In this document: positions 7,947 to 15,841 of the stretch, piece after piece
How the letters are laid out: every line of letters begins with the position of its first letter
How positions within the stretch are numbered: the first letter of the stretch is position 1
Assembly (NCBI GenBank): GCA_903917505.1
Contig: CAIXAY010000520.1
Location: forward strand, 1-25,974
Length of the DNA stretch: 25,974 bases
Direction: 5' to 3'
DNA from: an uncultured beta proteobacterium
Lineage (GTDB): Bacteria; Pseudomonadota; Gammaproteobacteria; Burkholderiales; Rhodocyclaceae
Notes under the pieces: generated by a model
The model's input: the letters and a program-made list of their open reading frames with translations, nothing else
Told to the model about the DNA's origin: nothing
The model's database searches: none
Position numbers and translations under genes: made by a program

Positions 7947-9035
7947 ATGGCCGGTGTGCGCATCGACGGCGTAAGCAAGCAGTACGCTGGCCGCCGGATA
8001 CTGTCGGGCCTGTCGCTCGAGCTGCACGACGGCGAATGCTTCACCCTGCTCGGCCCCTCGGGCTGCGGCAAGACCGTCCTGCTGCGGCTGCTCGCCGGTT
8101 TCGAGGTCCCCGACAGCGGCCGCATCGCGATCGGCGGCGAAGCGGTCGCCGACGCGGCGAGCGGGCTCGCGCTGGCGCCCGAACAGCGCGGCCTCGGCAT
8201 GGTCTTCCAGGATTATGCGGTGTGGCCGCACATGAACGTTTTCGACAACGTCGCCTACCCGCTGAAAATCGCCGGCGTCGACGGCGTCGCGCGGCGCGAG
8301 CGGACGCTGCGCGCGGTCGAACTCGTCGGCCTCGCCGGTCTCGACACCCGCCTGCCGTCGCAACTCTCCGGCGGCCAGCAGCAGCGCGTGGCGCTGGCCC
8401 GGGCGCTGGTGTCGGAACCGCGCCCGCTGCTGCTCGACGAACCGCTGAACAACCTCGACGCCAAGCTGCGCGAGGAGATGCGCTTCGAGATCAAGGCGCT
8501 GCAGCAGAAACTCGGGGTCACCATCCTCTACGTCACGCACGACCAGGAAATCGCGCTGGGCATCGCCGACCGCCTCGCAGTCATGGACGAGAACGGGGTG
8601 CTGCGGCAGATCGGCGCGCCCGAGGATGTCTATGAACACCCGGTCGACGATTTCGTTTTCCGCTTCCTCGGCATCGCCAACTTCCTGCCGGTCAGGCGCG
8701 ACGGCGAAGCGCTGTACATAGGCGGCTCGGCCGACCGCTGGGTCGGGCAGCTGCCCGACAAGCCCGGCGCCCTGCTCACCGCCGGTTTCCGGCCTAGCGA
8801 CGTGATCCTCGCCCGGACCGGCGACGGTTTGCCCGGAACAATCCGCCGGGCGAGCTTTCTCGGCGCCCAGGTCGATTACCTGATCGACATCGCTGGCACC
8901 CTGGTGCGCGCCGCGCTGCCCAGCCACGAATGCCTGGCGCGCGACCTGCTCTTCGTCGAGGGCGACGCTTGCCGCGTCGCGCTGGCCAGCGTGCACTGGT
9001 TCGCCGGCGCGATCAGCGCGGGTGACCGGGTATGA
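7947..9035 (+). CDS. ABC transporter ATP-binding protein (FbpC/PotA-like), first of two
   Basis: 362-residue cytoplasmic ATPase of the importer. Walker A is 'GPSGCGKT' (36-43), Q-loop Gln88, signature 'LSGGQ' (140-144), Walker B 'LLLDEP' (161-166) and switch His198 in 'VTHDQ'. All are intact. A C-terminal TOBE-like regulatory domain begins at about residue 240. Usually Walker A is followed by TT or ST; here it is TV (GKTVLLRLLAGF), a mild deviation. It starts 10 nt after the binding-protein stop with no obvious Shine-Dalgarno, which suggests coupled translation. It overlaps the permease gene by 4 nt (ATGA). It is a paralogue of the ATPase at 10737; the two share 'AVWPH' after the Q-loop and 'REEMRFEIK' after Walker B. 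Confidence 0.93.
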   Translation: MAGVRIDGVSKQYAGRRILSGLSLELHDGECFTLLGPSGCGKTVLLRLLAGFEVPDSGRIAIGGEAVADAASGLALAPEQRGLGMVFQDYAVWPHMNVFDNVAYPLKIAGVDGVARRERTLRAVELVGLAGLDTRLPSQLSGGQQQRVALARALVSEPRPLLLDEPLNNLDAKLREEMRFEIKALQQKLGVTILYVTHDQEIALGIADRLAVMDENGVLRQIGAPEDVYEHPVDDFVFRFLGIANFLPVRRDGEALYIGGSADRWVGQLPDKPGALLTAGFRPSDVILARTGDGLPGTIRRASFLGAQVDYLIDIAGTLVRAALPSHECLARDLLFVEGDACRVALASVHWFAGAISAGDRV

Positions 9036-10729
9036 GCACGAAAAGCGCGCGAAGTGTAAGTCTCGGCACGCCCGAGCTGCTGTTCGGCCTGTCGGTCGCG
9101 GTGCTGGTCATCGTCGTCGCCGTGCCGATGCTGCTGATCTTCTTCAACGCCTTCTGGGTCGATGGCCACTTCAACCTCGCCGACGTGATCAAGGTGCTGC
9201 GCCATCCCGAGACCTACAAGGCGCTCGGCAATTCGCTGGTGCTCTCGGTCGGCGTGACCATCACCGGCACCATCGTCGGCACTTTCTTCGCCTGGCTGGT
9301 GACGCGCACCGACCTGCCGTTCAAGCGCACGATGAAGCTGCTCTTCCTCGTGCCCTTCATGCTGCCGGCCTTCATCGGCGCGCTCGCCTGGAAGATGCTG
9401 CTCTCGCCGCGCGCCGGCTACATCAACCGCTTCTTCATCGACGTGCTCGGTTTCGACAACCCGATCTTCAACATCTACTCGTACGCCGGAATCATCCTCG
9501 TCGAGACGATGTACCTTTTCCCTTTCGTATTCATTCAGGTCAGCGGCGCGCTCGAGCGCATGGACCCGACACTCGAGGAATCGGCGCGGATTTCCGGCGC
9601 CGATCTGTTCACCATCACGCGCAAGATCACCATTCCGCTGGTGCTGCCGTCGATACTTTCCGGCGCGCTGCTGATCATGCTCTACTCGATGGCGCATTTC
9701 GGCACGGTCGCCGTGCTCGGCATCGAGATCGGCATCTACAACATCCCGACGCTGATCTACGAGAAGATCCACCAGAGCGCCGGCAGCTTCGACTCGATCC
9801 GCACGGCGACCGTGCTGGCGACGGTGCTGGTCATTACCGCGGCCTTCATCCTCTGGCTGCAGAACCGTATCCTGCGCAAGGGCCGCTACCAGATCATCGC
9901 GGGGAAAAGCTTCCGGCCGTCGGAACTCAAACTGCGCGGCCTGCGCATCCCGCTGCTGGTGTTCTGCATCGCCTACATCGCCTTCACCATCGTCCTGCCG
10001 ACGCTCACCATTTTCATGGTCGGCGGACTCAAGACCTACGGCCTGCCCTTCACCGCCGAAAACCTGACCTGGGCCAACTACAACCATATCCTGTTCGAAT
10101 GGGACCTGACGCGCGACGCGATCTGGAACAGCATCAGCCTGGGCCTCTCGTCGGCGCTGATCACGATGTTCGCCGGGGTCATCATTTCCTATGTCATCGT
10201 CAAGATGAAGGTGCGCGGCAAGGGCCTGCTGGAATTTCTCGGCATGCTGCCTTTCTCGGTGCCCGGCTCGGTGATCGCGCTCGGCGTCATTCTCGCCTGG
10301 AGCGGCAAGTACGGCGTCAATCTCTACAACACGGTGTGGATCATCCTCGTCGCCTATATCGCCCGCTACATGGCCTTCTCGCTGAAAGCCAACTCGGCGG
10401 CGCTCGAGCAGGTGCACGACTCGCTGGTCGAGGCCGCGCGCGCCTCGGGCGCGACCATGGCGCAGGCGCTAAGAGACGTCGTCGTGCCGCTGGTGCGGCC
10501 GGGCATGGTCGCCGCCTTCTTCCTGATCTTCCTGCCGGCCCTGCGCGAACTGACCGTCTCGGTGCTGCTTTACGGGCCGACCACGCGCACCATCGGCGTC
10601 GCCATCTACACCCTCAATGAGGACGGCGAAACCGTTTATTCGGCGGCGCTGGCCGGCATCGCGCTGATCATCATCGTGCTCGGCGAAGTGCTGATCAAGC
10701 GCCTGGTGACGAGCAAGGCGAGCGCCTAG
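9032..10729 (+). CDS. ABC transporter permease, fused double-length (FbpB-like)
   Basis: 565-residue inner-membrane permease made of two fused BPD_transp_1 domains, so one polypeptide can supply both transmembrane halves. About 12 helices are visible. Two EAA-type ATPase-contact loops are clear: 'EESARISGADLFTITRKI' beginning near residue 182 and 'EAARASGATMAQALRDVV' beginning at 467. This fused layout is characteristic of the ferric (FbpB/SfuB) branch and some relatives. Its start overlaps the upstream ATPase gene by 4 nt, and the downstream ATPase begins 7 nt after its TAG. Having one fused permease with two ATPase genes suggests a possible ATPase heterodimer, each binding one EAA loop. Confidence 0.93.
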   Translation: MSTKSARSVSLGTPELLFGLSVAVLVIVVAVPMLLIFFNAFWVDGHFNLADVIKVLRHPETYKALGNSLVLSVGVTITGTIVGTFFAWLVTRTDLPFKRTMKLLFLVPFMLPAFIGALAWKMLLSPRAGYINRFFIDVLGFDNPIFNIYSYAGIILVETMYLFPFVFIQVSGALERMDPTLEESARISGADLFTITRKITIPLVLPSILSGALLIMLYSMAHFGTVAVLGIEIGIYNIPTLIYEKIHQSAGSFDSIRTATVLATVLVITAAFILWLQNRILRKGRYQIIAGKSFRPSELKLRGLRIPLLVFCIAYIAFTIVLPTLTIFMVGGLKTYGLPFTAENLTWANYNHILFEWDLTRDAIWNSISLGLSSALITMFAGVIISYVIVKMKVRGKGLLEFLGMLPFSVPGSVIALGVILAWSGKYGVNLYNTVWIILVAYIARYMAFSLKANSAALEQVHDSLVEAARASGATMAQALRDVVVPLVRPGMVAAFFLIFLPALRELTVSVLLYGPTTRTIGVAIYTLNEDGETVYSAALAGIALIIIVLGEVLIKRLVTSKASA

Positions 10730-10736
10730 GAAAGAC

Positions 10737-11801
10737 ATGGCCTACATCGAACTCAAGCAGGTGAGCAAGCATTTCGGCAGCGTCGTCGCCGTCGACCGGC
10801 TTGACCTCGAGATCGCGCGCGGCGAGTGCGTGGCCATGCTCGGTCCTTCGGGCTGCGGCAAGACGACGACGCTGCGCATGGTCGCCGGTTTCGAGGATCT
10901 CGACGACGGCGAAATTCGCGTCGGCGAAAAGCTGCTGTCGTCCAGGCGCGAAAAATTCTACCTGCCGCCGGAGCAGCGCAATTTCGGCATGGTCTTTCAG
11001 GCTTTCGCCGTCTGGCCGCATCTCTCGGTCTTCGAGAACGTCGCTTTCCCGCTGCGCGTGCGCAAGCTGCCCCGCGACGAGATCGTCGCGCGCACCGAGG
11101 AAGCGCTCAAGCACACCAACCTCCTGTCGGCGGCGGCCGGCAGCCCCGACGATCTCTCGGGCGGCGGCAAGCAGCGCGTCGCGCTGGCCCGCGCGCTGGC
11201 GATCCGTCCCGACGTGATGCTGCTCGACGAACCGCTGTCCAGCCTCGACCCGCACTTCCGCGAAGAGATGCGCTTCGAGATCAAGGATCTGCAGCGCCGC
11301 TTCGGCTTCGCCATCCTTTACGTCACGCACGATCAATCGGAAGCGATGGCCCTGTCCGACCGCATCCTGGTGATGCGCGAAGGCCGCGTGCAGCAGGTCG
11401 GCACACCGCTTGAAGTTTACGGCAGCCCGGCCAACCGCTTCGTCTTCGAGTTCATCGGCCTGTCGTGTTTTCTGCAGGCGCAGTTGAGCCCGTCGGCAAT
11501 GCATATCGACGGCGAGGCCCACCCCTGGCCGGGCGGCGTGGCACCGCCCGCGCCACTGATCGCCAGCGGCGCCGGCCTGCTCGCGGTGCGGCCGACAGAA
11601 ATCGATTTTGTCGACACCGGCGGCGTGCGCGGACACATCGCGCGCAAGGCTTATCTCGGCGAAACGATAGACTACCGGGTACTGGTCGGCGACAGCGAAG
11701 TGCGCGTGCAGAAAACGCGCCGGGTGCCGGGGCCGGCCGTCGGCGATGCCATTGGCCTGAGCTTCGCGCGGCCGCACTGGTACCCGGCGAATTCGGAATG
11801 A
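10737..11801 (+). CDS. ABC transporter ATP-binding protein (FbpC/PotA-like), second of two
   Basis: 354-residue ATPase. Walker A is 'GPSGCGKT' (36-43), Q-loop Gln88 ('VFQAF'), Walker B 'MLLDEP' and switch His198. The signature reads 'LSGGGKQR' (140-147), with Gly where most members have Gln (LSGGQ). A TOBE-like C-terminal domain follows from about residue 245. The start ATG 10737 follows AGGAAAG, 7 nt after the permease stop. It is similar in length and plan to the ATPase at 7947 but clearly not a recent duplicate. No terminator is seen after its stop; the next promoter-like element is at 11832. Confidence 0.93.
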   Translation: MAYIELKQVSKHFGSVVAVDRLDLEIARGECVAMLGPSGCGKTTTLRMVAGFEDLDDGEIRVGEKLLSSRREKFYLPPEQRNFGMVFQAFAVWPHLSVFENVAFPLRVRKLPRDEIVARTEEALKHTNLLSAAAGSPDDLSGGGKQRVALARALAIRPDVMLLDEPLSSLDPHFREEMRFEIKDLQRRFGFAILYVTHDQSEAMALSDRILVMREGRVQQVGTPLEVYGSPANRFVFEFIGLSCFLQAQLSPSAMHIDGEAHPWPGGVAPPAPLIASGAGLLAVRPTEIDFVDTGGVRGHIARKAYLGETIDYRVLVGDSEVRVQKTRRVPGPAVGDAIGLSFARPHWYPANSE

Positions 11802-11831
11802 TTTTCGAAACAGCTTGGCGCCGTCATCGTT

Positions 11832-11837
11832 TATACT
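11832..11837 (+). promoter_or_regulatory. Possible -10 element for the small lysine-rich ORF
   Basis: TATACT at 11832-11837 lies 41 nt before the ATG at 11879, between the ABC operon and the small gene. No good -35 lies at 16-18 nt. The small gene could therefore be transcribed from here or by readthrough from the ABC operon. Confidence 0.35.
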
Positions 11838-11878
11838 AAACGACGCCTGCATTTGCCGGCTATTTGAGGAGCACGATC

Positions 11879-12007
11879 ATGGGCAAAGCCAAGGAAACCA
11901 GCAAGGAAACCAAGAAACAGCCGGCCAAGACGCCGAAGGAAAAGAAGGCCGCGAAACTCGCCAAGAAGCACGCCGGTGAAAGCACGCCGCTGACGCCCGG
12001 CCGCTAG
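11879..12007 (+). CDS. Small lysine-rich protein, 42 residues, unknown function
   Basis: A short frame opens with ATG 11879 behind an excellent GAGGAG ribosome site (11866-11871, 7-nt spacing) and ends at TAG 12005-12007. The product has 42 residues, with about 13 Lys, few hydrophobics and no Cys or Trp. It begins 'MGKAKETSKETKKQ', continues 'PKEKKAAKLAKKH' and ends 'STPLTPGR'. The composition suggests a disordered basic protein that could bind nucleic acid, ribosomes or anionic lipid; this is inference only. It has its own possible -10 (11832) and a small GC hairpin at its 3' end. I do not know a characterised homologue. The strong ribosome site and codon regularity argue for real translation. 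Confidence 0.65.
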   Translation: MGKAKETSKETKKQPAKTPKEKKAAKLAKKHAGESTPLTPGR

Positions 12008-12014
12008 TCCGGGC
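11995..12014. terminator. Small GC hairpin between convergent genes, possible weak terminator
   Basis: GCCCGG (11995-12000) and CCGGGC (12009-12014) with an 8-nt loop span the stop of the small lysine-rich gene. They lie just before the stop (12016) of the convergent minus-strand gene. No T-tract follows on either strand, so it is at best a weak or rho-assisted terminator. Confidence 0.3.
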
Positions 12015-12015
12015 T

Positions 12016-12489
12016 CTAGTCCGTTCGCTTCACGTCGAACTCGAAGCTCGCCGCCACCTGGCCTTCGATGAGCACCTGAAGATGCCGGTGGCCGGCGGGT
12101 TCGTCCGGCCCGATCGCCCATTCGCCGTAGATTTTTCCGTCGACGGGAACCAGTTGGCGCTGGCTGACCTGGTTGCGCCGCGACTGCGGAATGTTCCAGA
12201 CCTCCGTCGGTGAATTGTCCGGCGAAGTGCGCGTCGCTTCGGCGTGCGGCAACAGATATTCCTCGCTGACGGCGAGGCTGCGCCGCGCGGTCCGCACTTC
12301 GATGATCCAGCCATAGCGCTGCCCGACCTTGTGCGGAACAACATCGCTCGGTTCGAAAACAAGTTCGCGCGGATTGCTCGCGTCGAAAAGCCCGAACTCG
12401 GCGCTGACGATTTCGACCGGCTGCACATCGCTGGCAGCGGTAGCGGTGCCCGCGACGAGCAGCGCGCAAATCAGGATCAGCGTTTTCAT
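12016..12489 (-). CDS. Secreted DUF3859-like protein
   Basis: 157-residue protein with a clear Sec signal peptide ('MKTLILICALLVAGTATAA', cleaved near residue 19) and no lipobox, so probably periplasmic. The mature part looks all-beta: 'EIVSAEFGLFDAS', 'VPHKVGQRYGWIIEV', a polar middle, then 'GKIYGEWAIGPDEPAG' and 'LQVLIEGQVAASFEFDVKR'. The order of a Gly-rich opening strand, a 'vP...G..fGw' strand and a closing 'l...sF.V' strand resembles DUF3859, a family without known function. This is pattern recognition, not a search. A GGAGGAG ribosome site precedes ATG 12489. It lies 32 nt downstream of the EamA permease gene and is probably its second cistron. Confidence 0.75.
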   Translation of the reverse strand: MKTLILICALLVAGTATAASDVQPVEIVSAEFGLFDASNPRELVFEPSDVVPHKVGQRYGWIIEVRTARRSLAVSEEYLLPHAEATRTSPDNSPTEVWNIPQSRRNQVSQRQLVPVDGKIYGEWAIGPDEPAGHRHLQVLIEGQVAASFEFDVKRTD

Positions 12490-12521
12490 TCTGCACTCCT
12501 CCGTAAACGATCCGGCCGGGC

Positions 12522-13388
12522 TCAGGCCTTCAGCCGCGGTCGACGCAGAACCAGACTCAGGCCCGACCCGCCGATGACCAGCATGCCAACGACGGTGAGC
12601 AGGTCGGGGAACTGCCCGAAGACGACCCAGCCGAGCAGGATCGCGAAGATCAGCTGAATATAGAGCATCGGCGAGAGCGTCGAGGCCGGCGTCACGTGAA
12701 AGGCGCGAATCAGCAGGAAATGCCCGGCGCCGCCGTAAAAGCCCAACGAGAGCAGGAGCGCCACCTGCAAGGGCGTCGGCATCACGCCGGTCCAGAAGGT
12801 CGGCAGCAGGCAGCTGGTCGTCAGCGTCCCGACCAGGGCGATATAGAAAAGCTGGCGCAGCGGCGGCTCGCTGGCCGCGAGCTTGCGCGTCAGGATCTGA
12901 TAGAGCGCGTAACAGAAAGCCGAGCAGAGCGGGTAGATGACGCCGAGGTGGGCCAGGGCGCTGCCCGGCCGCACGATCAGCAGCACGCCGGCAAAGCCGG
13001 CGAAGGTCGCCAGCCAGTTGCCGATGCGCAATTTCTCACCGAGCAGCGGCCCCGCGAGCAGGGCGACCAGCACCGGCGAGATGAACACCAGCGCCGTCGA
13101 TTCGGCGAGCGGCAGGACGCGCAAGGCCAGCAGCATGAAGATCGTGCTGGCGACCTGCACCAGCGCGCGGCCGGTCATCAGCCACGGCCGCCTGGTATAA
13201 ACGATCTCGCGCCCCATCACCGGCGCCGTGACCACCAGCATGAACAGCAGGTGCGACACATAACGCGCGAAGAGCAGCAAAGGGATGGCGAAGAAAGCCG
13301 TCATGTATTTTGCCGTCGCATCGGAAACGGCAAAGAGAAAGAGCGCCGTCAGAAAGAGGATGATGCCGCGAAAGTTCTTGTTATGCAC
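12522..13388 (-). CDS. EamA/DMT-family transporter
   Basis: 288-residue inner-membrane protein with ten predicted helices arranged as two EamA repeats of five (about residues 8-140 and 150-280), the normal size and plan for drug/metabolite transporters. Typical stretches include 'FLFAVSDATAKYMTAFF' in TM1, 'LRVLPLAESTALVFISPVLVALLAG' (split here over the TM3-TM4 region) and 'HVTPASTLSPMLYIQLIFAI' in the second repeat. The annotated start is GTG 13388 with no convincing Shine-Dalgarno, so the exact start is uncertain. It is probably an exporter of a small metabolite; the substrate is unknown. It heads a two-gene unit with the DUF3859-like gene and is separated from the MCE operon upstream by a hairpin repeat. 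Confidence 0.9.
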   Translation of the reverse strand: MHNKNFRGIILFLTALFLFAVSDATAKYMTAFFAIPLLLFARYVSHLLFMLVVTAPVMGREIVYTRRPWLMTGRALVQVASTIFMLLALRVLPLAESTALVFISPVLVALLAGPLLGEKLRIGNWLATFAGFAGVLLIVRPGSALAHLGVIYPLCSAFCYALYQILTRKLAASEPPLRQLFYIALVGTLTTSCLLPTFWTGVMPTPLQVALLLSLGFYGGAGHFLLIRAFHVTPASTLSPMLYIQLIFAILLGWVVFGQFPDLLTVVGMLVIGGSGLSLVLRRPRLKA

Positions 13389-13495
13389 TGAAAGTCCGGA
13401 AGCTCGACGCGCTCGATCTGCGGCGCCAAAGCGACATTATCGCGGAAAACGCAAAACAGGTCCGGAAAGCGCCGGGGCAGTTGGAATTAATGCCA

Positions 13496-13519
13496 TCATT
13501 CCGGCGCAAGCCGGAATGA
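13496..13519. repeat. Dispersed palindromic repeat ('VIPACAGM' type)
   Basis: TCATTCCGG (13496-13504), a 6-nt loop CGCAAG, then CCGGAATGA (13511-13519) form a perfect 9-bp stem. In one frame the element reads 'VIPACAGM', the hallmark of a short repeat scattered through many proteobacterial genomes. It lies in the 146-bp gap (13389-13534) between the end of the MCE operon and the EamA gene, both on the minus strand, where it may help stop or stabilise the upstream transcript. Confidence 0.8.
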
Positions 13520-13534
13520 CGCACTTCCTGAGGC

Positions 13535-14113
13535 TTAGCGGCGTCCGAGGTCGGCGACAAACTCCGCGTAAATTCTGCCGAGCGCCGTTTCCATCGCCGC
13601 GGCGAAAGCGCTCAGCGACTCGTCCGTGGCCGGCTGCTCGGCCCGATAGGTCTTGTTCAGCAGCGCTTTGCCGCCGGAGAGCAGGCGAAATTCCAGCGCG
13701 ACGACGGCCTTGCTGTCCTTGCCCGAAAGCACGCGCTCGAAAGCGACGATGCGCGCCTCGAGCACATTGCCCGGCGCGCTGCCGCCGGACAGATCGAGCG
13801 CGCTGCCGACGCTGGCCGTGAAATGTTCCTGCGCCATTTGCGCCGGCGGGTAAAGCCACAACTGGTAGTGATACTGGCGCAACTGGCGCAGGTCGGCCGC
13901 GTCGCTATAGACGATCGCGCGCTCGGCGTACAGGCTGTCGGCGCGGAAGGGCTGCACGGCAATCGCGCCGGGCAGCGCCGGCGTGGCCGTGACGATGCTC
14001 ACCGGCCGCAGCCGGTAGAAATGGTCGACCGGCGCCGGCGGCACGCTCGCGCAACCGGCGAGCAGGATGCCCAGGCCGAGCAGGGCGGCACAGATGGCGT
14101 GAATTCGCTTCAT
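13535..14113 (-). CDS. ABC-type transport auxiliary lipoprotein (PqiC-like)
   Basis: 192-residue outer-membrane-directed lipoprotein. The signal ends in the lipobox 'LLAGC', making Cys21 the lipidated residue. It is followed by 'APVDHFYRLRPV', the conserved opening of the ABC_trans_aux (PqiC/YmbA-like) family. Known relatives sit at the outer membrane and dock MCE proteins. The rest is mixed alpha/beta ending with a helix 'ALGRIYAEFVADLGRR'. Its start overlaps the MCE gene by 4 nt, so it is the last cistron of that operon. Presence of this lipoprotein, and absence of MlaA and MlaC genes, separates this system from the canonical six-gene Mla pathway. A palindromic repeat follows downstream. 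Confidence 0.88.
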   Translation of the reverse strand: MKRIHAICAALLGLGILLAGCASVPPAPVDHFYRLRPVSIVTATPALPGAIAVQPFRADSLYAERAIVYSDAADLRQLRQYHYQLWLYPPAQMAQEHFTASVGSALDLSGGSAPGNVLEARIVAFERVLSGKDSKAVVALEFRLLSGGKALLNKTYRAEQPATDESLSAFAAAMETALGRIYAEFVADLGRR

Positions 14114-15012
14114 GGCGCGGCTCCCGCGGTCTCGTTGGGTGAATGGCTCTGGATCAGGGCGGCGGGATTTTCGCGGATGGTGCGCGAGAATTCATTGAGA
14201 TTGCGCCCCGCCGCTTCCAGCTGGTAGAGCGTCGCGTCGAGCCGCCGCAGCACATCCTTCAAATCCTTGCCGCCGTCGGCGATGAGGCCGCGCGAGTCAT
14301 TGACCAGGCCGCGCGAATCCTTGACCAGTCCTTCGACTTCGCCGCGCACCGTCGCGAGATCCGCCGACAGTTTCAGCGCGTTGGCCGAAGCGCCGTCGGC
14401 GTTATGCAGGACGCGGTTCCAGTGCTGCACGTTCTCGTCGGAAAACAGCGCGTCGATGCGGCCGGCGGCGCGATTGATGCGCTCGACCGTCGAGCGCAGG
14501 TCGGCCATCACCGGCGTCACGTTCTGGTTGAGCTGGGCGAGCAGCGGCTTGATGCTGGTCTCGGTCAGCTTGCCGAGATCGGCGGCGAGCGCGCCGACCG
14601 CGTCCATCAGGTTGGCGCCGCTCGCGCCGGCAATTTCGCCGCCGGCCGCGAGGACATCGCGCGCCTGGCCTTCCTTGATCTCGACGAGCGGTGCGCTGAG
14701 CAGGCCGGGCGTGGCGATCAGCGCGTAACTATCGACGGGAATGCGCACCGGGTGATGCATGTTGAGGGCGATCCGGTACGCGGTGCGCTGCTCGCGCAGC
14801 ACCGGCTCGACCTGCGCCACGTTGCCGATTTCGTAGCCCTCGTAAGTGACCACCGTGCCTTCCTTGATGCCGGCCACGTTGGCGAACTGCGTGTAGTAGA
14901 TGTCGCCCTTGGCGCTGTGCCCGGTGATCCGGTACAGCGCGTAGAGCAGCACCGCAGCCATCAGCAGCACGAAGCTGCCGACCAGCAGGTAATTGACGTT
15001 GTCGCGCTTCAT
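14110..15012 (-). CDS. MlaD/MCE-domain protein, single MCE domain with long coiled coil
   Basis: 300-residue protein anchored by one N-terminal helix (about 9-28) with the rest in the periplasm. The MCE domain spans about residues 38-116: 'AGIKEGTVVTYEGYEIGNV' and 'ATPGLLSAPLVEIKEGQ' are its recognisable strands. From about 135 to the end the chain is helical and heptad-like, with many Leu/Val/Asp, a likely coiled-coil needle reaching toward the outer membrane. MCE proteins form hexamers that carry lipids across the periplasm. The helix contains a near-exact 7-residue tandem (KDSRGLV, NDSRGLI). It starts 27 nt after the ATPase gene and overlaps the lipoprotein gene by 4 nt. Confidence 0.92.
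   Translation of the reverse strand: MKRDNVNYLLVGSFVLLMAAVLLYALYRITGHSAKGDIYYTQFANVAGIKEGTVVTYEGYEIGNVAQVEPVLREQRTAYRIALNMHHPVRIPVDSYALIATPGLLSAPLVEIKEGQARDVLAAGGEIAGASGANLMDAVGALAADLGKLTETSIKPLLAQLNQNVTPVMADLRSTVERINRAAGRIDALFSDENVQHWNRVLHNADGASANALKLSADLATVRGEVEGLVKDSRGLVNDSRGLIADGGKDLKDVLRRLDATLYQLEAAGRNLNEFSRTIRENPAALIQSHSPNETAGAAP
14285..14325. repeat. 21-nt tandem duplication within the MCE coiled coil
   Basis: Two copies of a 20-nt block (14285-14304 and 14306-14325) lie at a period of 21 nt and differ at two positions. They encode consecutive DSRGL heptads of the MCE protein. One heptad of duplication lengthens a coiled coil without breaking its phase. Confidence 0.7.
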
Positions 15013-15039
15013 CGTGATTTCATCCTGAAATGGGCATGT

Positions 15040-15840
15040 TCAGAAAATCTCCCGGGTCAATCTTTCCATGTATTCGTCGGCATCGACGGCGTCGTGCCGC
15101 GGCCGGCGGTCGAGCAGCGAGCGGATGCGCTCGTTGTCGCTGGCGCGCACCGCCGCCACCGTGTCCGACATCAGGATGCGGCCCTGGTCGAGGACGGTGA
15201 TGCGGTCGGCGATCTTGAAGGCGCTCTCGAGTTCGTGCGTGACGACGACGATGGTCATGTTCATCGCGTCGCGCAGCGTCAGGATCAGCTCGTCGAGCTC
15301 GGCCGAAACCACCGGATCGAGGCCGGCCGACGGTTCGTCGAAAAACAGCAGGCGCGGGTCCATGACGATGGCCCGGGCCAGCGCCGCGCGCTTGATCATG
15401 CCGCCCGACAATTCCGCCGGCATCAGGTCTTCGAAGCCGGCGAGATTGACCACCTCGAGCTTCATGCGGCTCATGATGCGTATCGTGTTCGGGTCGAGCG
15501 TCGTGTGTTCGTGCAGGGGCAGCTCGACGTTCTCGCCGACCGTCATCGAGTTGAACAACGCGCCGCCCTGGAACGCGACGCCCATGTTCTTGCGCAGGTC
15601 GTACATCGCGTCGGCATCGAGCTGCGTGATGTCCTTGCCGAGCAGCTTGATGACGCCCGAAGTCGGCTGGTGCAGGCCGAGCAGGTGGCGCAGCAGCGTG
15701 CTCTTGCCCGACCCGCTGCCGCCCATGATGACCATGATCTCGCCCTGGCGCGCCTCGAAGCTGATGTCGTCGAGGATCTTCCGGGTCCCGTAGTGGGTGA
15801 CCAGGTTCCGGACGTCGATGGCCGCTTCGGCGGGATTCAT
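15040..15840 (-). CDS. MlaF-type ABC ATPase of the MCE transporter
   Basis: 266-residue ATPase. Walker A is 'GGSGSGKS' (40-47) with the MlaF-typical 'MGGSGSGKST' context. Q-loop Gln91 sits in 'AFQGGALFNSMTV', a stretch diagnostic of MlaF/Mkl ATPases. The signature is 'LSGGM' (144-148), Walker B 'LLFFDEP' (164-170) and switch His202. A C-terminal tail of about 25 residues, 'RRPRHDAVDADEYMERL', is charged; in E. coli the MlaF C-terminus contacts MlaB, so this tail is a candidate contact with the STAS protein encoded in the same operon (inference). It starts 1 nt after the permease stop. Confidence 0.93.
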   Translation of the reverse strand: MNPAEAAIDVRNLVTHYGTRKILDDISFEARQGEIMVIMGGSGSGKSTLLRHLLGLHQPTSGVIKLLGKDITQLDADAMYDLRKNMGVAFQGGALFNSMTVGENVELPLHEHTTLDPNTIRIMSRMKLEVVNLAGFEDLMPAELSGGMIKRAALARAIVMDPRLLFFDEPSAGLDPVVSAELDELILTLRDAMNMTIVVVTHELESAFKIADRITVLDQGRILMSDTVAAVRASDNERIRSLLDRRPRHDAVDADEYMERLTREIF

Positions 15841-15841
15841 T

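Noticed and set aside
8876..10417. Long minus-strand open frame opposite the ABC permease
   Set aside because: Low-complexity charged translation, no hydrophobic core or motif; the plus-strand permease explains the region.
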